Of a stretch of DNA of 64,000 nucleotides, positions 1-61,200 are shown in pieces. Position 1 is the first letter of the stretch, and every line of letters begins with the position of its first letter. A model generated the notes under the pieces. The model was given only the letters and a program-made list of their open reading frames with translations. It made no database searches and was not told the origin of the DNA. The translations under genes were made by a program, and so were the position numbers. Source of the stretch: Tolypeutes matacus (lineage: Eukaryota; Chordata; Mammalia; Cingulata; Chlamyphoridae); NCBI GenBank assembly GCA_026826555.1, contig JAKSZT010054576.1, positions 12,751,251-12,815,250 of the forward strand, read 5' to 3'.

Positions 1-48728
<48,728 letters not shown>

Positions 48729-51700
48729 TGGGAAGACAGTAGATGAGTCTGGTTAAGCGAGGTCAGACATCCACCAGAATCAACTCAGCCTCAGGCATCC
48801 AAAGCCACACCATAGGCGGTGGTGATGCAACTGGGGGCTTACTCTGAGGAAACCTAGGAAATCTCGGTGCGCTAGGAAGTGAATCCTGCAGGACAGCTGC
48901 ACTCAGGGAAACGCCCAACAACGTGGCCTGCAACCCCAGGGTCAAGGGTGAAAGAAAGAAAGCTCACCGCCTGAACACGGAGATTGTCTTTCTGCCACAG
49001 AACAGCTGCAAATGTGTTAGGAGGTTAGCTGCAGAAAGAAATCGGGGTGTCGCGGAGCACAGAGTGATTTGGAACTCCATTCCACCTGACCCTGTGTGTA
49101 CAATCCAGGAAAAATCAAACCCCGTTCAGAAACAGAGAAAACTGGGGCCGCGAAGAAATCACAGCCAAGGAAGATTTGATGCATTCAGATTCTTGTGTTA
49201 CACTTGTTGCTTGGCAACAGTACTGGTTGGGCTGACCAGTAAGTACAAAAAGGCTATGCGATATGAATTTCAGAAATGGACTGAAAACAGAGAGCTATGT
49301 AACAGATACACTACATTGGAAGAACTTCTGAAATGAAGGGAAAAAAAAAACACCCCATCGTCCCCACTCCTCCTCCCCTCCCCATCCATTCCCCCTTTTA
49401 CCTAATCTAGTAAATTAGTCATCTTTCAAATTCACTTTTATTTCAATCCTTATTATTTCATGTACTTTCGTCTCGATGCTGTTAACAACTTATATTCAGA
49501 GTATAATAAGAGAAATTTCTCCAAAACCACTGATAACATGGAAAATTCAAGGATTGTTTAAAGGTCTGATGATCACATACAAAATGTAATTCTGGTTATT
49601 TGTCATTTCTGTGATTCTATCATGTACAGTTTCCCAGAATTGTCACTGTGCATTCAAAAGTAATGAATCTAACAGACATTTGATTTAATGTACACTCCCC
49701 TTTGCTTATAGTGTACATTTTTTGGGGGTCATTCAAATTTTCCCTCTTCTGTGATTGCTGTAGTTTCTTTCATAGAAAGTAGCTAATCCAATTGTAATCT
49801 TTTACCTTTTTAAAAACCAGGATAAGAGTATCTATTAAGAGTTTTACATTGTTGATGACAGATTAACAATAAAGTGATGTTCTGGTGGAGGTAGAGTGAA
49901 ATGCTTTTTTAATTCAGTTTTCATATTTGTAGATACTTTTAATTTACAAAATGTAAAATTAAAAGTGCTTTGTTTACCTGGCATTTTTAGGACATGTACA
50001 TGGAACATCAGCAAAAGTGAGAACCACCACCATCTTTTAAGTTCAGTTATTAAAGTAGTCTGTGAGGTACTTCACTTTTTTGCACATTTTTAATAGTTTG
50101 CTTTTCAGTAATACATCATAATGAATTCATGATCAAGGGTTTCCTTAAAGTTAGCATTGCATTTCAGTACCAACTGTCTGTAGAAGCTAAATTGTTGATC
50201 GAAAATAAAAATTCTGGCTAAAATAGGATTCTTCTAATCACGTATTAACACAATGTAGAACATGATTAAAATCTTAACTGTTTGAGTACATTTTTTCCTG
50301 CATTTTAGAGATTGGGTCATTGGTCACTTTCTAGTTGCAAGTTTTCATGGACAAATTTGAAAAGTATTAAGGAAAAATTCCACAGAGCTCTGGGCCTTTT
50401 CTGTGTTCTGATTGCCACATTAATCTGTAACCTTTACCCATGAGGTAATGCATTTCAGTATCAGTGCTTTCTTACTACTTTTAAGTATTGCAGGAGAGAT
50501 GGTATTTTTGAATAGCCATGTGTCTAATAGCAAGTTAACCTGTTGCATCAAATTTTATTTTCTTCATTTTGAACCTAATTTTCACAAAACAACCTAGCTG
50601 GAATAATAATGCCATATTGTATTTTGCACGCTGCTTTTTTTTTTTCCTTGAGGCTGTGGGAGCTATTGCATTCATCACTCAATTACCTCTACTCTCTGGA
50701 GATTAAACAGTCTTTTCAGCAACATTCTTTGTCACAAGGAAGAACTTTTATCACAATGATAAAACCAGTTCACACTAGTTTGTCCTTTATAGGTAGTATT
50801 CAGAAATGCTTCCTCTTTGGTAAAGAAGATAAATGAAATAGGTGAATTTTATTGCCTATGAGAAAATGGTCTTCAGAGAACAGTGTGGGATATACAGTGC
50901 ATGTTTCGTTTTGGGACAGGTATGAGAAACCGATGACTTCAAAGCTTGTGATTTACAGCACTCTGAACAAGCCTCTAGTCTGTGCAGTTTGGTTTCCTCT
51001 GGAATGTCATTCTGCAAGTGGCTTTGCTGTTTTGGACTACTGTAAGAGAACACAGCAGTTAGAGATTTAATCAGAGGTAAAAGGCCCTGGTGATAAAGCA
51101 GATTGAGAAGACAGGGTTATATTTTGGGGATTATCTTGTAAAATAATGTAAAGTTGGAGTGCTGTAGTTAGGAAGTCATAACTTTTTGAAGACACACAAA
51201 ATACCTGTGGAAAACCAGGGATCATCTCTCCTTTCCCTTTCTCTCAATTCAGGGGGTACAGAATAACCATCAAATAACCTCTTCTTTTCTATTGAAAGTA
51301 CCCTTGGAAATTGAAGTTTATCTTTAGTATTTTGTTGTCTTTAATTTGCTAGAATTGCCTAATTTTAAATGATTTCTCTACAAAGCTGTGGAAGCTTAGT
51401 AGCTTATGGAGCTGCCTATATTTCTTTTTCTTTGGTGTGTCTTGCTGTGTCTCATTCTGGTCATGAAATTAAGATTCTTTTGTGTCTGATACTTGAGTTC
51501 TTTTTGAGATATGTTAGATTTCTATATGAGAACAGATAATCAGGCTTTTGATCCCTAAATGGCTTTTTTAGGCCCCAAGCCCCAGGTTCAGGGTTAGGGT
51601 TTGTAATAGAAAGAACTTCTTCCATCTGCCCTTCCACTTGCCTCTATTACCTAAGCTTAGTAGTTTTAATATTGTCCAATGTTCGGTGTTATTTACATTG

Positions 51701-53090
51701 TTTTTTGTTTTTTAATTGTGGTTATTCTGATGTGTGAAATTTAAGGAAAGAGCCATTAAAAAATGCTGAGCAGGGCAATGCAAGTACAGCCAAATATTAG
51801 AGTTGATGTGCAATCTTAGGGCCTTTTTAATCTGGGGTATTATAGGCAGTACTTTAAATCGTAAAGTCTTCCTGGCCTATTTTCCTCCACATTTTTGTAA
51901 TTACTCTGGGGGGTGGGGGGTGGGGTTATTTGTTTTGGCAGTACTAAAATCAAAGGAGCTGGTTCCTCTTCCTTTCTCCCAATTCTTTTTATACTAAAGA
52001 AAGCACAGATAATTAGCCTGTTGGTCCTATTCATATACATCAAAGATCAGTGGATGTTTTACTATTGTTTTACATAAAATTTAGATTGAGTTTGAAAACC
52101 AATGTCTTGCAATTCTATATCTTTTGGACTTGTAAAATGCCAGAAATTTGGAAATAGGACTTTTCATTCCTTAAATCAAGGAGGTAGAATATATTAGGGT
52201 CACTTCAAGAAGGTGAATTTGTTTCAATATTTTGTTTATATTGGAAAGGGGAAATATTTCCTTTGGGGAAAAACTAGCTAGCATCACAAAATTTTCCAAA
52301 TGTTGGGAGGGGGAAATTCACTGTTATGAAACTGAGGGTTTGCTGCAATTTTCCTGCTTTTTAGGCCTGGGTAAAATATCACCAACCCTTACAAAAGGGC
52401 AAATTGACTCCAGTTGAGAGAAGCTTCATATGTTCAAGGGTTAGTTGTACATGAACCACTTAGGGTCTTCTTGCTTTCCATGAGAATTTGGGTGGTATTA
52501 CTAGGGAAAAGCTGTTGTGCTAATGTAAAAATGCCATAGTTAGCTGGACTTTTGAATTTGGTAAACTTAAGGAATTGCATGTTGTTCTGAAATGCAGACT
52601 TGTAGTGTTTTTTTTTCTTTCTTTCAAAACAGGCTGATTAAATATATTGTTTGGGTTTTTTCCTTTATTGACAGTCCAAGTTTCAGTTCCTGTTTAAAAT
52701 TCTTTGCTTTAGTTTAAATTTCCCTTATATTTCCACCTGTAATGTCAGTGGCAACATCATACTTCACTTACTTTTGTTAATTTACTTTTTACCCTTATTC
52801 CGAGCAAATTGAGTTGAACTGAATCTTCCTTGTCCTAGTAACATTGTATAAATAAAAGTGGCTTCTCTGTACAAAAGGTTGTAATGCCTCCTGATGGATA
52901 TAATTTTGTGATTGTATTTTAAGATTAAAAGTTGAATAAACCACACCAGCTTCCTGAAATGTTCATAATGCATCTTTTGGAAAACAAAAATACATGCCTA
53001 CTTTGTGCATATTTGCATTAACATGGCAAAGATTGTATGAAATATGTTTTTCAAAAAAAATAATAAAGGTTCAGTCTCAAAAGATGTAGC
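48729..53090 (+). other. SMG1: SMG1 3' UTR
   Basis: Non-coding end of the last exon, about 4.35 kb, AT-rich and without recognisable interspersed repeats, unlike the introns. AATAAA occurs at 49868, 50204, 52851, 52935 and 53062. I take 53062 as the main site because it gives a UTR of the length expected for the long human mRNA. A UGUANAUA-type Pumilio site lies at 49928-49935. A 3' UTR this long is itself an NMD-sensitising feature, and NMD-factor mRNAs including SMG1 are reported to be autoregulated this way. Confidence 0.8.
53062..53067 (+). terminator. SMG1: Probable distal poly(A) signal of SMG1
   Basis: AATAAA followed by GGTTCAGTCTC, with a GT-containing downstream stretch. Last AATAAA in the conserved UTR block; cleavage expected near 53080-53090. 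Earlier signals at 52851 and 52935 are alternatives. Confidence 0.65.
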
Positions 53091-54700
53091 ATGTAAGATC
53101 TGCATTTATTGATCAAAGTAGATTACAGGAAACATTTTTGGAGCATGGTTAGCCTTTTATTTTTTACTAATATCTCTAATATTTAAAAAGCTTAATTCTC
53201 AAAATTTTTACCCTCAGTTCTATAGTATTTTTGAATAGTGGTGGAAATTTTACTTCAGTGGGAAAAGTTCTTAGTTTTAAGGCCCAATTTTTCTTTTAAG
53301 CATTGCAGACCATGGCATAAAAGAAATGGGGTGTGAAAGTTCTGAAGAAAAATACAATGTCCAGCTTGTTTTTGTATTTTTAAGTTTGCAAAGTTTGCAT
53401 GTGTTGCTTATCTTGTTAGCGGGGAATTATGTTAACTGCTCAGTCATCTGGCACATTTCAAAAGATCACATCCTGGCTTTGTAGTACAAAAACAAAGTAG
53501 GTGTTTTCAATTAGGCCAACTGGAAGTTTAGTATAGTAGTGCTCTTAGGTTATAAATTTGAAAACAGGGTGAGAACACATTACTTGAATAACAAATACTT
53601 CCAGAACCTGTATTGCTAAGCTTTTTCTGGGTTTTTTGTTTTTTTTTTTCCCTTTTTTTTCTTTCAACCTACCTTAATTTCACAAGCTGGTATTTAAAGT
53701 CTTCCTTCTTAAACTACACAAGTAACCAGTGAAAACCATAAACATCCTGTAGCAAAAGCTGATTGCCATCGTAGAAATGTCATTTTTAAGGCCTAATGAG
53801 AATTCTGTGCCCTCTCCTTTGGAAGTAGATGTTACTGTGCCTACAGAGAGAGCATACACTCATTGCTGACTACATTAATTTTTTTTTTTTTTTTACATTC
53901 ATATGAATCGCTGCTGATTGTTTGGATCCTTTTGTTTTTCTTTTGAAGAAGGGGAGGAGGGTCTTGTTTGGATCCTTTTGTTTTTCTTTTGAAGAAGGGG
54001 AGGAGGGTCTGCGCTCCAAATTCCATAACTTAAAAAAAAAAAATAACCAAAATGGGATCTCTATATATCAACTGCCTGCGTCCCTTAACCTACACAACCT
54101 ATTTTTTCCCCCAGCATTGTCCAAAGTGGCACCTCACTTGAGTCTTCCTTTTTCCTGCAGGCTTTTTTCGTCAAGTGTATCTACCTTATCCAAAATGCTT
54201 TAGGACCTGGTAGTTATTTGATGAGTGTTTTTAAGGTAAATTTAAATTCGATGGCACAAAATAGATAACTATAAAATGATTAAAAGCTGGGAGTTAAAAA
54301 CTATGGGTAACTTACCTGAAACAAACATCTGACCAGGCCCAACATTTGGCATGATATTTCTATTGAATAATGAGAATCAAAGCACTTATTGCCATCTTGA
54401 AATCCTGGATAGAAAATATTTAAAACTTTTCCCAAAGATCCCAAATAAAGAAGCCAACTTTAAAAGTCTATGCATTTTTCACACGTTCTCAGAAAATATG
54501 CCCAGGTCCCCAGCCCAACTTCTGCCCGGGGCTAATCTAAACAGCTCTTTTCACTTGTCCTCAAAACCTCATGAGATGGGCACGAGTCTGAGTCACGAGT
54601 CTGGACTAAAACTCTGTGACCTGGCAAAGGCAGCCGGGGTAGAGATTAAAAGGAAGGCATGGCCGCCCGGGGCACGAGGGCGAGGGACACTGGCTCGCCC
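53091..54700 (+). other. Spacer between SMG1 and ARL6IP1
   Basis: AT-rich until about 54,480, then rising GC into the ARL6IP1 CpG island. Contains the 46-base tandem duplication at 53,918. No gene or recognised transposon. Confidence 0.75.
53918..54009. repeat. Perfect 46-base tandem duplication
   Basis: Two identical 46-base units (53,918-53,963 and 53,964-54,009) starting TTGTTTGGATCC and ending GGGGAGGAGGGTC. Identity implies a recent event. Confidence 0.97.
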
Positions 54701-55142
54701 GGGAAGAGGATCCTAGCCGGCTCCCCTTAACCACGATGGGGTTAAACGCCACATCCTTGTCCGCCCTCCGCCTGATACTGCGCAGCCTCTTCGAGTCCTA
54801 AATTTTCCAGAGAGGCTCCTTAGCCGCTTTAAGGCCTAACGGAAGAAGGTCCGAGAGCTGCCCCGGCGGCCAAGCCTGGCCGTACCGATGCTGATAGACC
54901 ATGCCCGGAGCAGCGGCCGTTCAACCGCTTGCGAAAGCCCAGCGCAGGCGTCGCACCTTCCCTGGATGCTGATTGGTCACTCCGCGTCCCCGCCCCCTCG
55001 GCTCAGAACGGCGTCTGTCTCCTTTGGCCTCGATTTCAAGCCATGCGCTGGGCAGCGGTTGGTCCGGCCACCCTTTAGCTTGAGCTCGATCCGCCCAATG
55101 AGGAGCAAGCTTCGCGGGGTCTGTCGGGAAAGGCGGCAGGCC

Positions 55143-55150
55143 TATATAAG
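55143..55150 (+). promoter_or_regulatory. ARL6IP1: TATA box of ARL6IP1
   Basis: TATATAAG in an otherwise GC-rich context, placing transcription start near 55,172-55,176 and leaving a 5' UTR of about 80 bases before the ATG at 55,254. Confidence 0.8.
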
Positions 55151-55253
55151 CTGCCTGCGGGGCGTACCCTCGCGCCGGGGGTCGCCGTGAGGGCTTCGGG
55201 GTGAGCGTAGGTGGCAAGGAGGTTTGCGCTCGTTCGGGTGGCCTGCGGCGACA

Positions 55254-55289
55254 ATGGCGGAGGGAGATAATCGCAGCACCAACCTGCTG
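55254..55289 (+). CDS. ARL6IP1: ARL6IP1 exon 1, coding part
   Basis: Encodes MAEGDNRSTNLL, 12 whole codons; donor GTGAGT. The 5' UTR precedes it from about 55,174. Confidence 0.97.
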
Positions 55290-58200
55290 GTGAGTTCCGG
55301 TGGCCTCCGCTCTTGGTCGGGCCCAAGGGGGTGGCTGCCACGGACTCGTTCCTGTCACCCGCGGCGGGTCCGGCCCTCTTCTTCAGGCTCCCAGGCGCAG
55401 GCGACGACGCCTGCCCTTCGGTTTTCTTGGGTAGCTCCTGGGTGACGGTCACTAACATCCCCTGGGGAAGGTGCGCGACGGGGCGAGGAGGGCGCTTGAT
55501 TAGTCACCGCGAATGGAGGATGGGGAGGAAATGGGGGGAGGGGTGGGGCGTGAGAGAAGCTGGGGTGCAGCCTGGGGCGAAGGGCATCGAGGGGCCTGAA
55601 GAGCGCCTTGGGGGCTTAGGCTTCAGCCGTATCTGGGTTCCCCCCTCTTTGGGCTTAACCGGGATGTGCCTTCGTTCTCCTACCCCAGTACTCGGAGCTG
55701 GCGTGCCAATTCAAAGGGCTACTGCCGAGAGTCTCTGTTAAAGCTGGCACAACTTAAAACGGCAGGGAGGCTGCGAGGTCACCGCAGGGAACGGAGTGGG
55801 GTCCAGCTGAAGGACCATGGGAGGTCCAGGGATCTGAAAGTCTGGGGTTCGCAGGGTAACAGGAGACAAACAGAATAAGCAGGGATCTGAATATCCTGCA
55901 ATGGGGTCTGTCAGAGGCGCACACATTTAAGTGCACGATCTAGGCGAAAACAAGAGAGACAAATCCTTGCTTTTTTTTTTTTTTTTTCTCCCGGGTTTCT
56001 CTTCCCCAGGGAAAGGCAGGTCACACCGCAGCTGCAATGCAAAGAGAAACCAAAGAATTTAATCTTGGGCTTTTGAATTCCCAAGGGCCCAGGTGCTAAC
56101 GAATTAAGTAACTTTGCAAGATATTGTGATTAGTGTTTTCCTACACAACTTGTCTATAGTTAGTCCCTAGCCGGCATTATAAGGAGAGCCTTTGGTCTTG
56201 GATTTCCTGGGTTCAAATCTGTTAACCCCTCTGTGTATCCCAATTTCCTCATCTGTAAAATGGGGATAGTAAGAACACTCTTTTAGGGTTGTTGGGAGGA
56301 TTGATTGAAGTATGACCATATAAAAATACCTAGCACTGCTCCTAGCACATTGTATTTAACTAGTCTTCAGCATGGGACATAAAGTTAGAAATATTGAGGT
56401 CCCTAAGTCATCAGTGAGGCAAAGAAAGCTTCTTTATTAAGAGTAAGTAATATTGGCCTCTCACATTTGCTTATCTCCCAGTGATGACATGTATAGGGAC
56501 ATCTGGTTTCTTGTTCCAATTTTTTTTTCCTTTGCCACAATAGCTCATCCTAGATGTGTACTTTCATCTGATGGTCAGATTTGCAGAGAAATTGGAAGTC
56601 AAACCAGAACGTCCAGATAAATGATAAACACAGTGATTGAAGAGAAATATTGACCTTAAAACACCACAAATTTGGTGAAAATAGTTTTTACTTGATTGTG
56701 AAATGATGCCAACATCTAAGTGATTCCATTACACAAAGAGCTATTTGAGAAATTGAATGTGGTTCAGAGAGGCTTTGCTAATAGATTCAGAAGTAAGGGT
56801 TTAAATCAATGAGATGACAAAAACAATAGATCGATTTTAACCACCTGAAAGGAGCAAACTTAAAGCAGTCTAATTGTATAAAAACTCTTGGTGCTGCCAC
56901 TTGATAGTGCATGACTTTGGACTTTGCTGGCCATTCTGAGCTCACTCTCCTTTTATTGTAAAATAGGCCTAATTATCCCTGCCTCCAAGGCTCTCTACAG
57001 AGATTTTGTTACATCGTGAAAGTAAAGTATTTGCTCAATGCTTGGACTTGGACAGCAACCCTTAAACGATAATTTTCTCCCATTGGTTTGCTTCTATTTG
57101 CAGAGATTTTCAGAAACTAACTTGTTGAAGATAGTGACTTGGTTTAGATGGATTATATGATTTATGAATACATTTCAATAAAATTGATAATATAAAAAAA
57201 GAGGGGGGGGGACAGATGTGGCTCAAACAGTTGGGTGTCTACTTCCCATATGGAGGGACTTGGGTTCCATCCCTGGGACCTCCTGGTAAAAAAAAAAAGA
57301 GAATGATTTGGTAAAACCAGGTATTTTACATATTTGGTACTTTAGAAGAATTTTACTCTTGGAACCCCTGAAATGGTAAAATGAACACTTTCAATGTTGC
57401 TCACATACAGGCTGCAGAGACTGCAAGTCTGGAAGAGCAGCTGCAAGGATGGGGAGAAGTGATGCTGCTGGCGGATAAAGTCCTCCGGTGGGAGAGAGCC
57501 TGGTTTCCACCTGCCATCATGGGTGCAGTTTCTTTGGTGTTTCTGTAAGTGGCCTATTAAATTACTATGATTTGTGCTTGTTATTAATAAGGGCTCAGGT
57601 AATACACAGCCTCGGATTATGAAAGTCCCTTAAATCTTTTGAAATGTATACTCTGTAAAGAATGCCTTCTCTTCAGCAGTTTGCCTAGTTTTCAGAATTT
57701 GTAATGCTTATGTAAACTTGGTAATTTAATACAGTTGAATAAATTAGTGGCTCTCAAATTTTTTGGCCTCAGAACTGTTTACACTCTTAAAACCTATTGA
57801 TTCCCCATGGAGCTTTTGTCTGTTGGCATTTACTGTGTTAGGAATTGGGACAAGTTTTAAAACACAGAAGAAACACAAGCACATATTCTGTTAGCTATTG
57901 TGGTGATGATGTCTTCATGTCATGAAGTCTCTGGAAACTTCATTCTTGAGAATTAGAATGAAAAAGATAAGTAACATCTTTGAGAAACAGTAGACTGGGT
58001 GAATAGTTAGAAATCTTCAGCTAGGTATTACTTAAAAAAAAAAAAAGGGAAATAACAAGTGTTGGCAAGGATGTGGAGAAATTGGAACCTTTGTACATTG
58101 TTGGTAAGAAAATGAAACAGAATAACCATCTGACCCCACAATTCCACCTCTAGGTATATACCTAAAAGAATTGAAGGCAGGAAGTTGAACAGGTACCTGT

Positions 58201-61200
58201 GCGCCATTATTTATAGCAGCATTATTCACAATAGCCAAAAGGTGGGGGAAAAAACCAAGTGTCCATCAACAGATGACCAGATAAACAAAATGTGGTACAT
58301 ACACTCAATTGACTATTTTTCAGCTGTAAAAGGGCATGAAGTTCTGATACATGAGACAACATGGATGAACCTTGAAATTATGTTGAGTGAAATAAGCCAG
58401 AGACAAAAGGATGAATATTATTCCATTTATAGGAAATCTAGAATAGGCAAATTTATAGAGATCTAAGTTAGATTATAGGTTTCCAGAGGCTGAGGGAAGA
58501 AGAAAATGGGAAGTTATTGCTTAATGGCTACAGCGTTTCTGTTTGGAGTGATGGAAAAAGTTTGGTAATAGGTGGTAATGGTGGTAGCACAACTTTATGA
58601 ATGTAATTAATACCACTGCAATGAACACTTAAAGATGGTTAAAATGGGAAAATTTTCATTGTGTGTATATATATGTGTGTGTGTAGATATATATATTTAA
58701 AGGAATAATAATGACTTTTTAAAAAACTTTTATTTATTTATTTTTAACAGAACTATCTACTATCTGGATCCATCTGTTCTGTCCGGTGTTTCCTGTTTTG
58801 TTATGTTTTTGTGCTTGGCTGACTACCTTGTACCCATTCTAGCGCCTAGAATTTTTGGCTCCAATAAATGGTAGGTGATATAATGATTTGGCAGTCTAAT
58901 TTCTGAGAAGTTATTGAACCTGATGGCTGTGATTAATATGCTGTAATTAAGTGCAGAGAAACTGTCTAACCACCAGACCCCTAGAGGTTAAATTTCTTGG
59001 CTTTTGTGTGAAGAATTTCATAGCTGATTCTGATATAAATAATGAGTTTCTAGTACTTGCATCTTCATAGTTCTTTTATGGTCAGCCATTTATTGACTTT
59101 TAAGATTGATCTTCTGTTTAATATTGAGAAATTGAGGCAGTACAGTGCTAATTAGGCAAATGCATATAGCAAGTGCCTCAGAATAGGTTCAAACTGTTTG
59201 TACAAGTGGGTTGTGGATTTCATTTATACCTTTCTTTGAATTGGTTACCTTTGAGGTCCTAATATAAAGTTAGGTGGCTAAGGATCATATTAAAGTATTT
59301 TAACTTCCCTCTGGAATGTTGTATTGCCCACTCTTGATCCAAATAACAAACAAAACTGGGTGTTAGAATAGATTTTCCCCCAGCTGCTATTCTCCTTTAG
59401 TTTATTGATTATAATTTGATTAGTAGTCAGCTTGTCTCTCTCATTTTTTGTTCCCCAGATGATAGAAAATTATAAAATCATTCTGTAAAAGTAAGAATTT
59501 AAAATGTGTACCTTTTGGATCTTTGAGGACAAATTCATACATTCTGGGGGAGTTTGCTTACATTGTGAGACAATTAAGCGTGTTTACTTAATGATGTTTC
59601 CCCCATAGCAAACTAGATTCATGTTAGGACCTGTTCTTTGAATTGTTTCTCACTTTAAATAATGATTTCTGCTGCTGTTTTTGGGCAAGTTTGTGACCAT
59701 GCACTGTAACAAGTTTAACAAAGGGAATCATCCTCTGACCTTGACTTTATTAGCCAGATAACATTCTAAATTCATAACTCCTAGAGGAAAGTTTTCAGAA
59801 AGAAACACTGCTAGTTTCATGGTAATCAGTATGTGACTGTTATCGATAGAACAAATTCTATTTTGTGATCTTGTGGAAAGGAAGAACACTGTGTTGCATA
59901 ACCACAGTCTAGCCTTGATCTTGAGCAGCATATAAGGTCTAATTGTTAGGAAGAATCTTGAGGCTCAGCAGGAATCCTCCTCCTTACTATATCAGTCACT
60001 TCAGTTTTATAGGAATGAGGACTAGAGAAGACAAAGCAACACATCTTGTCAGGGTAGGGCCTACTTTATAATAGCAGTCATTATATTTGTAATTTGTGTA
60101 GCAAAGACAGTACACAGGCTTTTTTTTTTTTTTTTAAATCAGAACCAAGAAAAACATTAGAAAGAGCTTTCTTGGATGATCTTTTTGGATTTTTACTGCT
60201 GTTTTGTTTGTGATTACATTTTCACTCACTGGGACTAACTTGATCAAGAAGATTGGAGCTTTTTATTACTACCTTGACATCAACTATATGAAGCCAAGCT
60301 GAGGGTATTTATGCTTTGAATGGTAGTTTTTATCTTACTGGTAGTTACTGTCTTACCAGAGTGCTCAAATACAGCTGTTTAGTGGGAACTTCACATCCTT
60401 CTAAGAGTAGTGGAACTCTGTTGGGCTACAACCTAGTATTCATTAGGGTCTGAAAATTAATATAGGACTAGAGAAATTGGTTTATTCTGATATCTGCACG
60501 GCCCATAGGAGTCATGAATCTTGTGACTATCATTAATCAAACATAGCTTCAGAGCCATAGATTACCATTACCTGATTAAAAATATGTGTACATATACACA
60601 CGTTTCTTTATGTATAAACTTATTCCTGTGCTATGAAAGGTGTCTTAATGGTGCTAGATCTTTTTCACCTGGATAAGATAATGATGTTTGTTATTTAAAC
60701 GTTCTTTAGAACAGGGGTTCTTAACAAGGCATCCGTGAGCTTGAATTGAAATTCAAAAAAAAACATTATTCTTGTGGGGACATGTTGGTGTGGGTGTGAT
60801 ATATTTATTAAATAATACACGGTATAGGGAAGCGGCTGTGGCTCAATCAGTAGGGCTCCCGTTTACCATATGGGAGGCCCCGGGTTCGGTTCCCGGGGCC
60901 TCCTGGTGAAGGCAAGCCCGCCCGCACGGCGTGGTTAGCTGACCCAGCGAGCACAAGCAGCAAGGGGGGGATAAATGAATAAATAAAAAAACAAATAAAT
61001 AAATAATACACGGTATAGTGTGGACTTAGTAAGGGGTCCGTGGTTTTCACCTGACTGGCACAGGGGCCTGTGGAACAAAAAAAGGTTAAGAACTCCTGCT
61101 TTAGAATAGCTTTAAATTTAAGAGGATGTTATATTTCTATTTACTATAGAGATTTGCTTATAGTGAAATGGAAATTCTCTTTGTAGGACTACTGAGCAGC

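Larger units (their letters stand above)
54700..55600 (+). promoter_or_regulatory. ARL6IP1: CpG island and promoter of ARL6IP1
   Basis: GC- and CpG-rich, unlike all sequence around it. Inverted CCAAT box (GATTGGTC) at 54,971, GC box CCCGCCCCC around 54,989-54,997, a second inverted CCAAT-like GGTTGGTCC near 55,058, direct CCAAT at 55,094-55,098, TATATAAG at 55,143-55,150. Evenly spaced CCAAT boxes suggest NF-Y control; this is inference. Confidence 0.88.
55290..57410 (+). other. ARL6IP1: ARL6IP1 intron 1
   Basis: Starts in the CpG island. 56,150-56,350 is a MIR (TTCAAATCTGTTAACCCC, TCCTCATCTGTAAAATGGGG), 56,880-56,990 a second MIR-like piece, and a SINE lies at 57,208. Poly-T at 55,971-55,987. 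Confidence 0.75.
58871..61186 (+). other. ARL6IP1: ARL6IP1 intron 3
   Basis: A 2.3 kb AT-rich intron with a poly-T run at 60,120 and a hAT-like element holding a nested SINE at 60,712-61,098. The stretch 58,871-60,110 shows nothing that I recognise. Confidence 0.75.

Noticed and set aside
48923..49336. Open frame of 137 codons in the SMG1 3' UTR, with a hydrophobic stretch near its end
   Set aside because: It opens at GTG, not ATG, with the only clear ATG far downstream; no family is recognised and it lies in the UTR of a 2.5 kb-CDS mRNA. Probably chance openness in a conserved UTR.
54921..55741. Several overlapping open frames on both strands around the ARL6IP1 promoter
   Set aside because: High GC and CpG content lowers stop frequency; translations are Arg/Pro/Gly-rich and match no family. 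Only the 36-base ARL6IP1 exon 1 is supported.
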